The position numbers were made by a program, and so were the translations under genes. This document shows positions 43,132-51,511 of a stretch of 64,000 nt of DNA, one piece after another. The DNA lies in contig JBCCXL010000009.1 in assembly GCA_039191605.1 (NCBI GenBank), positions 62,001 through 126,000 of the forward strand. The letters run 5' to 3'. The number at the start of each line of letters is the position of its first letter. Within the stretch, counting starts at the first letter, position 1. A model generated the notes under the pieces. It was not told the origin of the DNA and did not search any database. It saw nothing but the letters and a program-made list of their open reading frames with translations. The DNA is from JBCCXL01 sp039191605. GTDB taxonomy: Bacteria > Acidobacteriota > Thermoanaerobaculia > Multivoradales > JAHZIX01.

Positions 43132-44822
43132 CCCGGCTCGGTGATCTGGATCACCTGCACGATGCCTCGGCCGTCGCGAAAGGACTCGCTGACGATCACT
43201 TCTCCGCGGCCGTCGCCGTCGAGATCATGGATGAAGGGCGTGGCGCCGAGGGTGAGCCGGCTGGAGGAGCCGTCGGGGGCGACGAAGATTTCCACCTCGA
43301 TATCGTTGGGGGTGTCGGCGAGGGGCACCTCGAGGGTGGGGCGGCGAGGGAAGGGGCGCTGGCGGCGATCCTTCGCCGCGGAGCCGGCGTAGAGGTGGAG
43401 CTCGCCTTCGGCGATCGCCGCGAGGTCCGGGTGACGGGAGCCGAGGAGGTTGGGGCCGGTGAGCGAGGAGAGGGCCCAGGGGCCGGCGGGGGCTTCCAGG
43501 TCGACCTTGCGGGAGGAGGAGCGGAAGCTTCCGTCGGGTTTGCCGTAGTAGATTTCGGCGATGGTGTCCGAGCCCGAGAGGCCTTCGGCGTGGAGCAGCA
43601 GGAAGTCCTGGTTGCCGTCGCTGTCGAAATCCTGAATCGAGGGCTGCAGCGGCTGCCAGCGGCGGCTGGCGCTCTGGAAGGCGAGGGTCGCGGTGCGGCC
43701 GCGACGGGTGCGGTCGCCCACCAGGGGAAAGAGGCGAACCCGGTGCTTGTCGAAGATCCCCAGCTGATCCGCTTCGAAGGTGGTGACCACCAGGTGGGGC
43801 AGGCCGCCCAGGAGGGTGAACCAGGAGAGGGCGGGGGTCTCGGCGCTGGGCAGCAGGCACCAGGCTTCTTCGAGGGAGGCGGTGGGCGCTCCCGCTTCCG
43901 TGCCCGACTCGGTGTTCTCGCCTTCTTCCCCGGTTTGGGGGCCCTGGGAGAAGCCCGTCGTGGAGGTCTCAGGGCTTTCCGCCGTATCGCCTTCAGGATC
44001 CAGGATACGTACCCTCAAGCGGCGCTTGCCCTGGAGCTCCGGTCCCAGCAGGTAGAGGGGGGAGCGCCCGGGGCGGGCAAGCTCGGTCACCCGGGGCGAA
44101 GAGAGCAGCAGCCCGCCGCGCTCGGGCTCGGCGCTTATCGGTAGATCGAGCGCACCGAAGGGAATGAGGTCGCCGGGTCCTGGGCGGTAGCGCAGCAGGC
44201 GACCGAGGTCGAGAAGGCTCAAATGGGCAGCGGGGGAAGCGTCGAGGGCGGGGAAGGGGCGAGCGTCTAGCCGGGCGTGTTCGGCGGTGAGCACCGGCAC
44301 CAGGTGGGCGCGATGCACCGGCGTCGAGTCGGCGCTGGCTTTCTCCGGGTTGGGCTCCTCGAGCAGGTAGAGGAGCTCATCTTCCCCGACCAGCAGCAGA
44401 TCTCCGGGCCCAGCGGGATCCGCCAGCAGGGCGAGCTGATCCAGCTGGGGCGGCAGGGCCGTCGCCAGGGCGTTAAGCCGCGGGGGCTCCCCCGGGATCC
44501 ATTCCATCAGCTGCCGAGGGCGGGGCGCGCCATCTTCGCTGCGCGGGCCGTCCGCCACCAGCAGGACGAGACGCCGACTGCCGTCCGCCCGCCGCGGGAA
44601 GGCGATGTCTACTAACGGACCGGGCAGCAGCAGATCATGGCGTAGCGCCCCGGGGAGGGAGGTGCGGGCGAGCCGGGGCTCCAGGGGGTAGACCAGCTCC
44701 TCGGTCTCTCCGGTCTCTTGGTTGGCGCTCCGATCCTGGCTCCACGCCTCCGCGGGGAGGAGCAGCAGGGTGAGGAGGATCAACAGGAGCGGGTGAAGAG
44801 GTTGGGATCGACGGCTCGTCAT
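43125..44822 (-). CDS. Secreted VCBS/FG-GAP repeat protein
   Basis: A signal peptide (LLLILLTLLLLPAEAWS) directs export of this 565-residue protein. The body is beta-rich, and Asp-loop repeats of the VCBS/FG-GAP type appear mainly in the last 200 residues (IQDFDSDGNQDFLLL, IHDLDGDGRGEVIV). Such loops bind calcium within integrin-like beta-propellers. The first 300 residues are Pro/Leu-rich, with weaker blade-like periodicity and an acidic Glu/Thr/Ser linker near 285-320. Its start overlaps the stop of the upstream VCBS gene (ATGA), so the pair is translationally coupled and the products may associate at the cell surface. The ligand is unknown. Confidence 0.82.
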   Translation of the reverse strand: MTSRRSQPLHPLLLILLTLLLLPAEAWSQDRSANQETGETEELVYPLEPRLARTSLPGALRHDLLLPGPLVDIAFPRRADGSRRLVLLVADGPRSEDGAPRPRQLMEWIPGEPPRLNALATALPPQLDQLALLADPAGPGDLLLVGEDELLYLLEEPNPEKASADSTPVHRAHLVPVLTAEHARLDARPFPALDASPAAHLSLLDLGRLLRYRPGPGDLIPFGALDLPISAEPERGGLLLSSPRVTELARPGRSPLYLLGPELQGKRRLRVRILDPEGDTAESPETSTTGFSQGPQTGEEGENTESGTEAGAPTASLEEAWCLLPSAETPALSWFTLLGGLPHLVVTTFEADQLGIFDKHRVRLFPLVGDRTRRGRTATLAFQSASRRWQPLQPSIQDFDSDGNQDFLLLHAEGLSGSDTIAEIYYGKPDGSFRSSSRKVDLEAPAGPWALSSLTGPNLLGSRHPDLAAIAEGELHLYAGSAAKDRRQRPFPRRPTLEVPLADTPNDIEVEIFVAPDGSSSRLTLGATPFIHDLDGDGRGEVIVSESFRDGRGIVQVIQITEPGS

Positions 44823-46711
44823 TGCGATGCTCCGCTGCGGTAGAGGTCGAGTCGAACCGGTGGAGTGACGCCCGCTTCGGGAGCCGGCCGGGGTACCAGG
44901 ATCAAGAGGTCCGCTAGGCCGTCGGCGTCGTAGTCGTCGACCTTCACCAGCGAGAGATCCGCCGGCTCTTCGTCCAGTCGCAGAGTGAGATCCGGGCGGC
45001 TGGGATAGCGACAGCCCTCCCGGCCGAGATGGACGGTGACCTCCCGCCCGCGCCCCATCTGCACGAAATCGGCCCGGCCGTCGCCGTTGAAGTCCCCGGC
45101 GAATTGGGCGATGCGGCCGATGGAGAGATTGTCGAGGTCGAGGCGGAAGCGGCCCGAGAGATCGAGGTCCGGAACCCGTCGGAAGCGCGGCCCCGAGCCG
45201 TCTGCGGTCTGGCAGTAGACGTGGAAGTCGAGATCGACGTGAATCCTCTGGGTCGCCATCACCCGCACCGCCTCGAAGAGGGAGAAGTCGAGGGTGATGG
45301 TCACCAGATCCTGAAGCCCGTCGCCGTCGAGATCGGTGAAGCCGCCCCCCACTCCGGCGTCGTCGTCGCCGAAGGCATAGCCTTCGACATCGAGGGTGGT
45401 GAGGGCCTGGGAGGAGGGGGCGAGGCGGGTGCCGCTGCCGTAGACCCGAAAGACGCTGCGGGGGCGCTGGGCGGCCTTCAGCTCCTGGCGCAGGCCGCCG
45501 CCGGAGGTCTCGAAATTCTGCTCGGTGACGTATTCACCGCGGCCGTCGCCGTCGAGGTCCAGCAGAGCGACGGCGTTCTCTTCGGGGGGAGGGCTTTCTC
45601 CTTCATCCGCTGCTGGCTCATCGCTATCTTGAGATACCGCGGCCGACGGCTCCCAGGGCACGTTCTGGGCCAGGGGCGAGAGGGCGTGGGCGAAGCGCCC
45701 GGCGCCGAGATTGGGGATCACCGTCGGCTGCTGCCAGCGCCGCCGTCGATCGGCGAAGATCAGCTCCGGCAGGCCGTCCCCGCTGAGATCTCTGACTTCC
45801 GGTAGCGGGTAGAAGAGCCGTCGCCCGGTGGAGCTCTCGTCCTCCGGCACTCGAACCACCGGAGCCGCCACCAGGCCATCCTCGGTAGCGAGGTAGGGCC
45901 GCAGGCCTCGGCGGGTGGGGAGCAGCAGGTCTTGCCGCTGGTCGCCGTCGAGATCGTGAACCAGGGTGAGGCTCGGCAGGAAAGTGCCGGTGCCGGCGAG
46001 GATCGATCGCTCTTCGAGGACCGGTTCGAGGCGCAGAGAGGGAGCTGAATTTTCCTCCGCTGCCGGGATCTGGCTGCCGGCTTCGCTCTGGGTTAGGGGC
46101 TCTTCGCCAGGTTCGCCTCTGGGCTCATCTCTGGGCCCACTCTGGGGCTGGCTCGTAGGCTCGGTGGAGTTTTCCAGGGCTTCGCCCGCCTGGGCACCGT
46201 CCCACACCACCCGAGAGAGGCCCGAGTCGGTGAGGGCGACCACCCCGAGGCCGGGGGCGCCGGGTCCGGGGAAGAGGCCGACGACGTCCAGGGGGAGATC
46301 GATTGCCTCCCCGGCTTGGCGATAGCCGTCTTCGCCGCCGAGGAAGAGATAGAGAGAGCGCCGATCGAGAAGGGCGGGGACGATGGTCAGCACCTCCACC
46401 AGCCCGTCGATCTCGTCGATGCTGCGGCTCTCCTCGATGCCCAACTCCTCCCAGCGGGTGAAGGCGACGGCGATAGTGAGGTCCTGCCAGCCGTCCTCGT
46501 TGACGTCCGCCGCGACTACCGCCACTGGCGCTGCCGGCAGCTCGACGCTCCAGCGCTGAAAATTCTGCTGCGCTGTCAGGGCAGGGGAGAGGGCGACCGT
46601 GCCGAGGAGGGGCAGGAGCAGAAGGCGGAGGCGGGCGAGGCGCCATCGGGGCGCTCGTCCTGGGCTCGTTCGGGGGGAGGGCTGACGGATCGGGGCAGAG
46701 ATCAATCGCAT
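44819..46711 (-). CDS. Secreted VCBS/FG-GAP repeat protein (first of coupled pair)
   Basis: The 630-residue protein begins with a basic region and a hydrophobic signal segment (LLLLPLLGTVALSPALTAQ). At least six Asp-loop blades are readable: DVNEDGWQDLTIA, HDLDGDQRQDLLLP, RDLSGDGLPELIFA, LDLDGDGRGEYVT, TDLDGDGLQDLVTI and GDFNGDGRADFVQM, with DDYDADGLADLLIL near the end. That is enough for a seven-bladed integrin-like propeller. Acidic low-complexity inserts lie near 180-215 and 360-385. It shares a 4-bp ATGA overlap with the second VCBS gene. Surface adhesion or polysaccharide contact is the usual proposal for such proteins, but nothing here proves a ligand. Confidence 0.84.
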   Translation of the reverse strand: MRLISAPIRQPSPRTSPGRAPRWRLARLRLLLLPLLGTVALSPALTAQQNFQRWSVELPAAPVAVVAADVNEDGWQDLTIAVAFTRWEELGIEESRSIDEIDGLVEVLTIVPALLDRRSLYLFLGGEDGYRQAGEAIDLPLDVVGLFPGPGAPGLGVVALTDSGLSRVVWDGAQAGEALENSTEPTSQPQSGPRDEPRGEPGEEPLTQSEAGSQIPAAEENSAPSLRLEPVLEERSILAGTGTFLPSLTLVHDLDGDQRQDLLLPTRRGLRPYLATEDGLVAAPVVRVPEDESSTGRRLFYPLPEVRDLSGDGLPELIFADRRRRWQQPTVIPNLGAGRFAHALSPLAQNVPWEPSAAVSQDSDEPAADEGESPPPEENAVALLDLDGDGRGEYVTEQNFETSGGGLRQELKAAQRPRSVFRVYGSGTRLAPSSQALTTLDVEGYAFGDDDAGVGGGFTDLDGDGLQDLVTITLDFSLFEAVRVMATQRIHVDLDFHVYCQTADGSGPRFRRVPDLDLSGRFRLDLDNLSIGRIAQFAGDFNGDGRADFVQMGRGREVTVHLGREGCRYPSRPDLTLRLDEEPADLSLVKVDDYDADGLADLLILVPRPAPEAGVTPPVRLDLYRSGASQ

Positions 46712-46728
46712 GGGGGGCTTAGAGTATT

Positions 46729-46762
46729 TCTCATGGCAGATGGGCTCTCATGGCAGAGGGGC
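46729..46762 (+). repeat. 17-bp tandem duplication
   Basis: TCTCATGGCAGATGGGC is followed directly by TCTCATGGCAGAGGGGC (one mismatch). It lies 18 bp upstream of the VCBS pair start, in the divergent gap before the VOC gene. Confidence 0.85.
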
Positions 46763-46823
46763 CGCCCCAAGGGGTCTACGGAGGGGGCAGTGGTATCAGG
46801 GATACGCCGTCATCGCCGCGATC

Positions 46824-46852
46824 TTATCGACCTCCTCGGCTTCCACTACAAT
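46824..46852 (+). promoter_or_regulatory. Candidate promoter of the VOC-protein gene
   Basis: TACAAT at 46847-46852 is a good -10 element. TTATCG at 46824-46829 is a weak -35 at exactly 17 bp. The start codon is about 80 nt downstream. Confidence 0.4.
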
Positions 46853-46934
46853 GGCGGCGTTCCAAGCTTCAACTTCTCGGTTCCTCACCCTTTCGCCCAT
46901 CCAATACCTGCGCCCTTTCCGTGAGATCTCTCCC

Positions 46935-47375
46935 ATGAGCGAACATCCCTGGATTACTCACCCTCCCTTCCACCTCGCCTTCCCGGTCGCTGATCTCGAG
47001 GCGACGGAAGCTTTCTTCGGCGGGCTCTTGGGCTGTGCCATCGGCCGCCGCAGCGAGCGCTGGATCGACTTCGACTTCTTCGGCCATCAGGTGACCGCCC
47101 ATCTGGCCCCCGACGAGGTGCGGGCGGCGGAGACCAACGCCGTCGACGGCAAGGGGGTTCCGGTGCGCCACTTCGGGGCGGTGCTGGACTGGGACCGCTG
47201 GCAGGCTCTCGCCCAGCGCCTAGGCGAGGCCGGCGTCGACTTTCTGATCGAGCCCTACACTCGCTTCGCCGGTGAGCCCGGGGAGCAGGGGACCTTCTTC
47301 TTATTCGATCCGTCGGGCAATGCCCTGGAATTCAAGACCTTCAAAGACCCTCAGAGCCTATTCGCTGACTCCTGA
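46935..47375 (+). CDS. VOC-superfamily protein (glyoxalase/dioxygenase fold)
   Basis: The 146-residue protein has the paired beta-alpha-beta-beta-beta modules of the VOC fold. Module 1 runs PPFHLAFPVADLEATEAFFGGLLGC; module 2 runs VPVRHFGAVLDWDRWQALAQRL to FFLFDPSGNALEFKTFKD. Metal-ligand candidates are His and Glu in FHLAFPV, VRHFG and NALEFK. The pattern GRRSERWIDFDFFGHQVTAHL is common to a glyoxalase-like subgroup whose substrate is unknown. The ATG at 46935 begins MSEHPW; the frame extends upstream but without family similarity. Its 3-prime end overlaps the convergent TVP38 gene by 35 bp. Confidence 0.87.
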   Translation: MSEHPWITHPPFHLAFPVADLEATEAFFGGLLGCAIGRRSERWIDFDFFGHQVTAHLAPDEVRAAETNAVDGKGVPVRHFGAVLDWDRWQALAQRLGEAGVDFLIEPYTRFAGEPGEQGTFFLFDPSGNALEFKTFKDPQSLFADS

Positions 47376-48111
47376 GGGCGCGCAGCTCCAGCAGGCGCCG
47401 GCGGCGCTTGCGGGCGATCAGCAGCCGGGGGATGAAGGTCAGGGCGAGCAGGGCGGCAAGGGAGATGAACACATTGCGCAGCGCGCTGGTGGTCTCCCCC
47501 TCGGCGGCGTTGAAGACGGTAGCCCAGAAGTAGGTCCAGATGGGCACCGGCAGCAGCAGGCCTACCAGGGTGCTGAAGACAAAGGTCTTCGGCTTGACGC
47601 CTACCAGCGCGGAGCCGAAGTTGACCATCGGGAAGGGGATCGGCAGATAGCGAATGCGGGCGAGGGCCCAGAAGCCGTGCCGGGAAAGCTGTTTTTCGAA
47701 GCGCTGCAGCTTGTCGCCGAAGATCCGCACCACAAAGTCATGCCCCAGGCCGCGGGCCAGCAGGTAGCTAGCGACGGCGCCCAGCCAGCTGCCGATGAGG
47801 TTGTAGAGCGAGCCCCAGAGAGGGCCAAAGACCACTCCGCCGGCGGCGAAGAGGGGGGTGGCGGCGGAGCCCAGAGGGCACAGCAGGACGTAGGCGCCGA
47901 TCAGCGCCAGGGGGCTCCACCAGGCTTCCCGCAGTCCGCTGAGCTGGGCGACCACCCATTCGCGGTCCAGCACCTGGGATAAGGGCGTATAGCGCAGAGC
48001 CAGGCCTGCCGCTACCAGCACGAGCAGAAAGAGGCCCGCTTTGACGACCGCCGCTCGGGTAGAGACCGGGGTGTCGTCAGCGGCCGGGTTGGGAAGCTGA
48101 GGGTCACTCAT
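47341..48111 (-). CDS. TVP38/TMEM64 (DedA-related) membrane protein
   Basis: The protein of about 256 residues has five or six membrane segments. The family signature is clear: ATPLFAAGGVVFGPLWGSLYNLIGSWLGAVASYLLARGLGHDFV, then RYLPIPFPMVNFGSALVGVKPKTFVFSTLVGLLLPVPIWTYFWATV. Members of the VTT/DedA clan are thought to act in lipid scrambling or transport; for this branch the substrate is not known. The start MSDPQLPN at 48111 is preferred to a longer frame that enters a tandem repeat. The coding end runs 35 bp into the VOC gene on the opposite strand, an uncommon tail-to-tail overlap. Confidence 0.88.
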   Translation of the reverse strand: MSDPQLPNPAADDTPVSTRAAVVKAGLFLLVLVAAGLALRYTPLSQVLDREWVVAQLSGLREAWWSPLALIGAYVLLCPLGSAATPLFAAGGVVFGPLWGSLYNLIGSWLGAVASYLLARGLGHDFVVRIFGDKLQRFEKQLSRHGFWALARIRYLPIPFPMVNFGSALVGVKPKTFVFSTLVGLLLPVPIWTYFWATVFNAAEGETTSALRNVFISLAALLALTFIPRLLIARKRRRRLLELRALRSQRIGSEGL

Positions 48112-48132
48112 AGCGTTTCGATTCTCGGCTGA

Positions 48133-48210
48133 TGAGATGGAGCTGTCAGGCGGATCCAATCCGGCGGAGTCGTCAGAAGGGCAAATCCGATGGAGTCGTC
48201 AGGCGGAGTC
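48133..48210 (+). repeat. Tandem array, 3 units of 26 bp, spanning a stop codon
   Basis: Three 26-base units share the core GGAGTCGTCAG (GGAGCTGTCAG in the first). The third contains the stop codon of the YggX-like gene (minus strand, 48199-48201) and its last four codons. Confidence 0.8.
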
Positions 48211-48588
48211 GGCGGGGGGACGCCCGTCTTCATCGCTACCGGTGGCTGGGGTTTCAGCGGAGCCGGTGGCCGCTTCCGTCGCGGCTTTGCGCCGCGCGAA
48301 GGAATCCATGTGCCCAGCGTCTTCTTCCTCACCGGCTCCGTCTAGCTTGAGGAATTCACGCATGTGGCCGGTGAGAATGGTTTGGGCCTCGGGATCCATG
48401 AAGTTGAGCCGCAGCTCGTTGATCACCATCACTTCGTGGTGCTCCCACTCTTCCCAGCAGTCGTTGCAAACCCGCTGCAGGATCTCTGCGCCCTGGGGGC
48501 CGGGAATCGGTGGTCTTGCCATCGGCGGCTGTTGGCGATCACAGCGAGCACATTGAAGAGTGGTGGAGCTGGGGGCGGCATCAGTCAT
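48199..48588 (-). CDS. YggX-like Fe(2+)-trafficking family protein with a four-cysteine site
   Basis: Residues about 25-82 match YggX/oxidative damage protection protein in order: PPIPGPQGAEILQRV for the YPGELGKRIYNEI region, WEEWEHHEVMVINELRLNFMDPEAQTILTGHMREFL for the AWAQWQHKQTMLINE segment. Unlike enteric YggX it has two CxxC pairs (Cys13/Cys16 in QCARC and Cys41/Cys44 in VCNDC), suggesting a zinc ribbon or iron site. A charged, disordered tail of about 45 residues follows, partly written by a tandem array. AGGA lies 7-10 nt before the ATG. YggX is linked to iron handling under oxidative stress; the same role here is inference. Confidence 0.78.
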   Translation of the reverse strand: MTDAAPSSTTLQCARCDRQQPPMARPPIPGPQGAEILQRVCNDCWEEWEHHEVMVINELRLNFMDPEAQTILTGHMREFLKLDGAGEEEDAGHMDSFARRKAATEAATGSAETPATGSDEDGRPPADSA

Positions 48589-48943
48589 GAGTTGGCTTCC
48601 TGAAGAGTGACCGAGGGGGTGCGGTCATCTTGTGGGAATGGAGGAGCGCGTCGGATGCGCTCCTGACAATTCTTCGGTCCGCGGCGGCCGTTGGATGCTT
48701 TGGTGGGAGGTGGCTGCTCTCGGGAGGGAGAGAGGATTCCCTGCGCCGGCAGCCGAAGGGCGCCGACAGTGAATTCTTCCGGCGGGGTTCGGCTCATCGC
48801 CTCGCCGCCGGCCCTGTGCCTGCCTTGCCCATGGAAGCAAAGGGTGCTTCCCTTGAGCAGACCGGCCCAGCACGGGACCCTCGTTGAGGCGCTCTCGCTG
48901 CTGGAACTCACACGCTAGGAGCTCAGCAGCAGCTCGAGTGGAA
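48589..48943. other. Intergenic region with one hairpin
   Basis: In this 355-bp gap, AGGAGCGC at 48642-48649 pairs with GCGCTCCT at 48657-48664 (8 bp, 7-nt loop) without a clear T-run. I see no gene; open frames here lack ribosome sites and family resemblance. Confidence 0.55.
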
Positions 48944-49903
48944 TCAGCTCTCGGCGGGGACCGCTTGCGCTTCCAGGCGCTGCTTGAAGTCCTGCACGGT
49001 CTGCCGAAGACCGTCCTCCAGCTCCACCTTCGGTTCCCATTGCAGGAGGGAACGGGCGAGGGAGATATCCGGTTGACGAGTCTTGGGGTCGTCCACCGGC
49101 AGCGGCTCGAAGGCGATCTCGCTTCGGGAGCCGGTGAGCTGGCGAATGATTTCGGCGAAGTGGAGAATCGTCATCTCGCGGGGATTGCCGATATTGACCG
49201 GGCTCTCCGCGTCGCTGTGGAGGAGGCGGAAAATACCGTCCACCAGATCCGTGACGAAGCAGAAGGAACGGGTCTGGCTGCCGTCGCCGAAGACCGTCAG
49301 CGGCTTGCCCTCCAGCGCCTGCTGCACGAAGGCGGGTACCACTCGCCCATCGCCCATCCGCATTCGCGGACCATAGGTGTTGAAGATGCGCACGATGCGC
49401 ACCTCCACCCCGTGGACCCGCTGGTAGGCGGTAGCCATCGCTTCGGCAAATCGCTTCGCCTCGTCGTAAACCCCTCGGGGCCCCACCGGGTTGACGTTGC
49501 CCCAATAGCTCTCCGACTGCGGATGCTCCAGCGGATCTCCGTAGACCTCGGAAGTGGAGGCCAGGAGATAGCGGGCGCCGTGGGCTCGGGCGAGGCCCAG
49601 GGTGTTGTGAGTGCCGAGGGAGCCGACCTTGAGGGTCTGAATCGGCAGCTTCAGGTAGTCGATGGGGCTCGCCGGAGAGGCGAAGTGGAGCACGTTGTGT
49701 ACCGCTTCCTCAATGAGGAAAGGCTTGGAGACATCGTGCTCGATGAAGCGGAAGCGCTCGTTGTCCTTGAATCCCTCGAGATTCGCCAAACGGCCGGTGA
49801 GCAGGTTGTCGACGCAAACGACTCGGTGGCCTTCTGCGAGGAAGCGCTCGCAGAGGTGGGAGCCCAGGAAGCCGGCACCGCCGGTGATCAGGGTGGTGGT
49901 CAC
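48944..49903 (-). CDS. UDP-glucuronate decarboxylase (UDP-xylose synthase)
   Basis: UXS converts UDP-glucuronate to UDP-xylose through a 4-keto intermediate. It is an extended SDR of 319 residues with the NAD-binding GGAGFLG at 8-14, the Tyr-Lys pair YDEAK (Tyr146, Lys150), and ASTSEVYGDPLEHPQSE. The UXS-typical stretch RIFNTYGPRMRMGDGRVVPAFVQQAL and FGDGSQTRSFCFVTDLVDG follow. It is the last of three leftward UDP-sugar genes and would use the product of the UDP-glucose dehydrogenase just upstream. Fusion to an ArnA formyltransferase is absent. UDP-xylose would feed cell-surface glycan or exopolysaccharide synthesis. Confidence 0.9.
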   Translation of the reverse strand: MTTTLITGGAGFLGSHLCERFLAEGHRVVCVDNLLTGRLANLEGFKDNERFRFIEHDVSKPFLIEEAVHNVLHFASPASPIDYLKLPIQTLKVGSLGTHNTLGLARAHGARYLLASTSEVYGDPLEHPQSESYWGNVNPVGPRGVYDEAKRFAEAMATAYQRVHGVEVRIVRIFNTYGPRMRMGDGRVVPAFVQQALEGKPLTVFGDGSQTRSFCFVTDLVDGIFRLLHSDAESPVNIGNPREMTILHFAEIIRQLTGSRSEIAFEPLPVDDPKTRQPDISLARSLLQWEPKVELEDGLRQTVQDFKQRLEAQAVPAES

Positions 49904-49980
49904 GGCCTTGGGCTCCTCAGCTGGGCAGATAGGTTCATTGGGCGAAATCGAAAGTTGGAGTGATGGACAAGGTCGCTGGC

Positions 49981-50017
49981 TAGTCTAGCGAAAGCTCATA
50001 TAGCTCTAGCGCAAACT
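49981..50017 (+). repeat. Two diverged copies of an 18-19 bp unit
   Basis: TAGTCTAGCGAAAGCTCA and TATAGCTCTAGCGCAAACT are adjacent diverged copies sharing TCTAGCG and the following A-rich bases. They lie between the dehydrogenase and decarboxylase genes. Confidence 0.5.
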
Positions 50018-50032
50018 GGGGCAGCGATCGGC

Positions 50033-51358
50033 TCAGGGAGTCGGAACCCCGTCGCGACGGCCGACGGAGACGTAGTGGAAGCCTTCCGCGGCGATCTTTT
50101 CGGGATCGTAGATGTTGCGCAGGTCGACGATCAGAGGGCGCGTGAGCAGCTCCCGGAGTCGATCCAGCTCGAGGGCGCGGAATTGGTTCCACTCGGTGAG
50201 GATCACCAGGGCATCAGCCCCCTGGGCCGCATCGTAGGCGTCGGAGCAGTAGGTGACGTCCGGCAATTCCGGCCGGCAGGCGTCCATAGCGGCGGGATCG
50301 TAGGCCCTCACCGCCGCGCCGCCGTCCAGCAGGCCCTGAACGATAGGCAGAGCCGGGGACTCACGAATGTCGTCGGTGTCCGGCTTGAAGGAGAGGCCCA
50401 GCACGCCGAAAGTCAGGCCGCGGAGGGATTCCTGGCCCACCGCCTGGCGGATCTTGTCCACCATTCGCGCCTTGGTGGCGTCGTTGACCTCCAGTACCGC
50501 GTCGATAATGCGGAACTCCAGGCCCTGCTCGTGGGCGATTTGGGAAACCGCCTGGGTGTCCTTGGGGAAACAAGAACCTCCGAAGCCCGGTCCGGCCTGC
50601 AGGAAGCGGGGGCCGATACGATCATCTAGGCCCATGCCCTTGGCGACCACCTGAACGTCGGCGCCGAGGCTCTCGCAGAGTAGAGCGATCTCGTTGATGA
50701 AGGAGATCTTGGTGGCGAGAAAGCCGTTGGAGGCGTATTTGATCAGCTCCGCGCTCTCGACATCGGTGACCACGAAACTCACGCCGCGATTGCGCAGCGG
50801 AGCATAGATGTCGAGCATAGTCTCTTCGGCGCGGGGGTCGCGGCAGCCGATCACCACCCGGTCCGGGTGCATGAAGTCATCGATGGCGGACCCTTCCCGC
50901 AGGAACTCCGGATTGGAGACCACCGAGAATTCCGCATCCTCACCGGCGATGGAGCGCACGATTTCCTCGATCAGCTGTCCGGTGCCGGTAGGAACCGTGC
51001 TCTTGGTGATGATCACCTTGTAGCCGTTGAGGTGGTGGGCGATGCTCTCGGCGACCTGACGGACGTATTTGAGGTCCGCGGTGCCGTCTTCCTTGGGCGG
51101 CGTGCCGACGGCGATGAAGATCGCTAGGGACTGCTCGATGGCGTCGCCGAGCTCGGTGGTGAAGTGGAGTCGACCGGCTTCCCGATTCTTCGCGACCAGG
51201 CTTTGGAGCCCGGGCTCGTAGATGGGGATCTCGCCGCGCTGCAGCGCCGCGATCTTCTCGACATCCTTATCTACGCTGGTGACGTTGACGCCGAAATCTG
51301 CCAGACAGGCTCCGGTCACCAAGCCTACGTAGCCACTGCCTACGACACAGATATTCAT
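50033..51358 (-). CDS. ugd: UDP-glucose 6-dehydrogenase
   Basis: Ugd oxidises UDP-glucose to UDP-glucuronate in two NAD-dependent steps. The Rossmann motif GSGYVG is at residues 7-12, the mid-helix region has TKSTVPTGTG and SNPEFLREGSAI, and the catalytic Cys263 lies in GGSCFPKDT. The C-terminal UDP-binding domain shows GLSFKPDTDDIRESPA. Length, 441 residues, is standard. Two genes for using its product flank it: a UDP-glucuronate 4-epimerase gene upstream and the decarboxylase downstream. GDP-mannose dehydrogenases look similar, but the neighbours favour UDP-glucose as substrate. Confidence 0.94.
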   Translation of the reverse strand: MNICVVGSGYVGLVTGACLADFGVNVTSVDKDVEKIAALQRGEIPIYEPGLQSLVAKNREAGRLHFTTELGDAIEQSLAIFIAVGTPPKEDGTADLKYVRQVAESIAHHLNGYKVIITKSTVPTGTGQLIEEIVRSIAGEDAEFSVVSNPEFLREGSAIDDFMHPDRVVIGCRDPRAEETMLDIYAPLRNRGVSFVVTDVESAELIKYASNGFLATKISFINEIALLCESLGADVQVVAKGMGLDDRIGPRFLQAGPGFGGSCFPKDTQAVSQIAHEQGLEFRIIDAVLEVNDATKARMVDKIRQAVGQESLRGLTFGVLGLSFKPDTDDIRESPALPIVQGLLDGGAAVRAYDPAAMDACRPELPDVTYCSDAYDAAQGADALVILTEWNQFRALELDRLRELLTRPLIVDLRNIYDPEKIAAEGFHYVSVGRRDGVPTP

Positions 51359-51422
51359 GAGCTCTCGGGAGGGTGTGATTGAGTTGGGTTCTGGGATGAG
51401 AGGCCTGGGAGGCCGAGCTGGG

Positions 51423-51473
51423 CTCCGGACCTCTCCGGGGCTAGGTCGATTCGAACCTAGGAGAGGTCTGGAG
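51423..51473. repeat. Long interrupted hairpin between UDP-sugar genes
   Basis: CTCCGGACCTCTC at 51423-51435 pairs with GAGAGGTCTGGAG at 51461-51473 (one G-U). Inside, CTAGGT pairs with ACCTAG around an 8-nt loop, with a 5-nt bulge on one side. A small GCGCGA/TCGCGC hairpin sits at 51479-51494. There is no T-run. It may set the expression ratio between the epimerase and dehydrogenase genes. Confidence 0.55.
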
Positions 51474-51511
51474 TCGATGCGCGAGAGGTCGCGCGAACCG
51501 AGGGCGTAGCT

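Noticed and set aside
51441..51460. tRNA T-arm-like sequence (GGTTCGAATC on the minus strand)
   Set aside because: No acceptor, D or anticodon stem can be drawn around it; it is part of the long hairpin between UDP-sugar genes.
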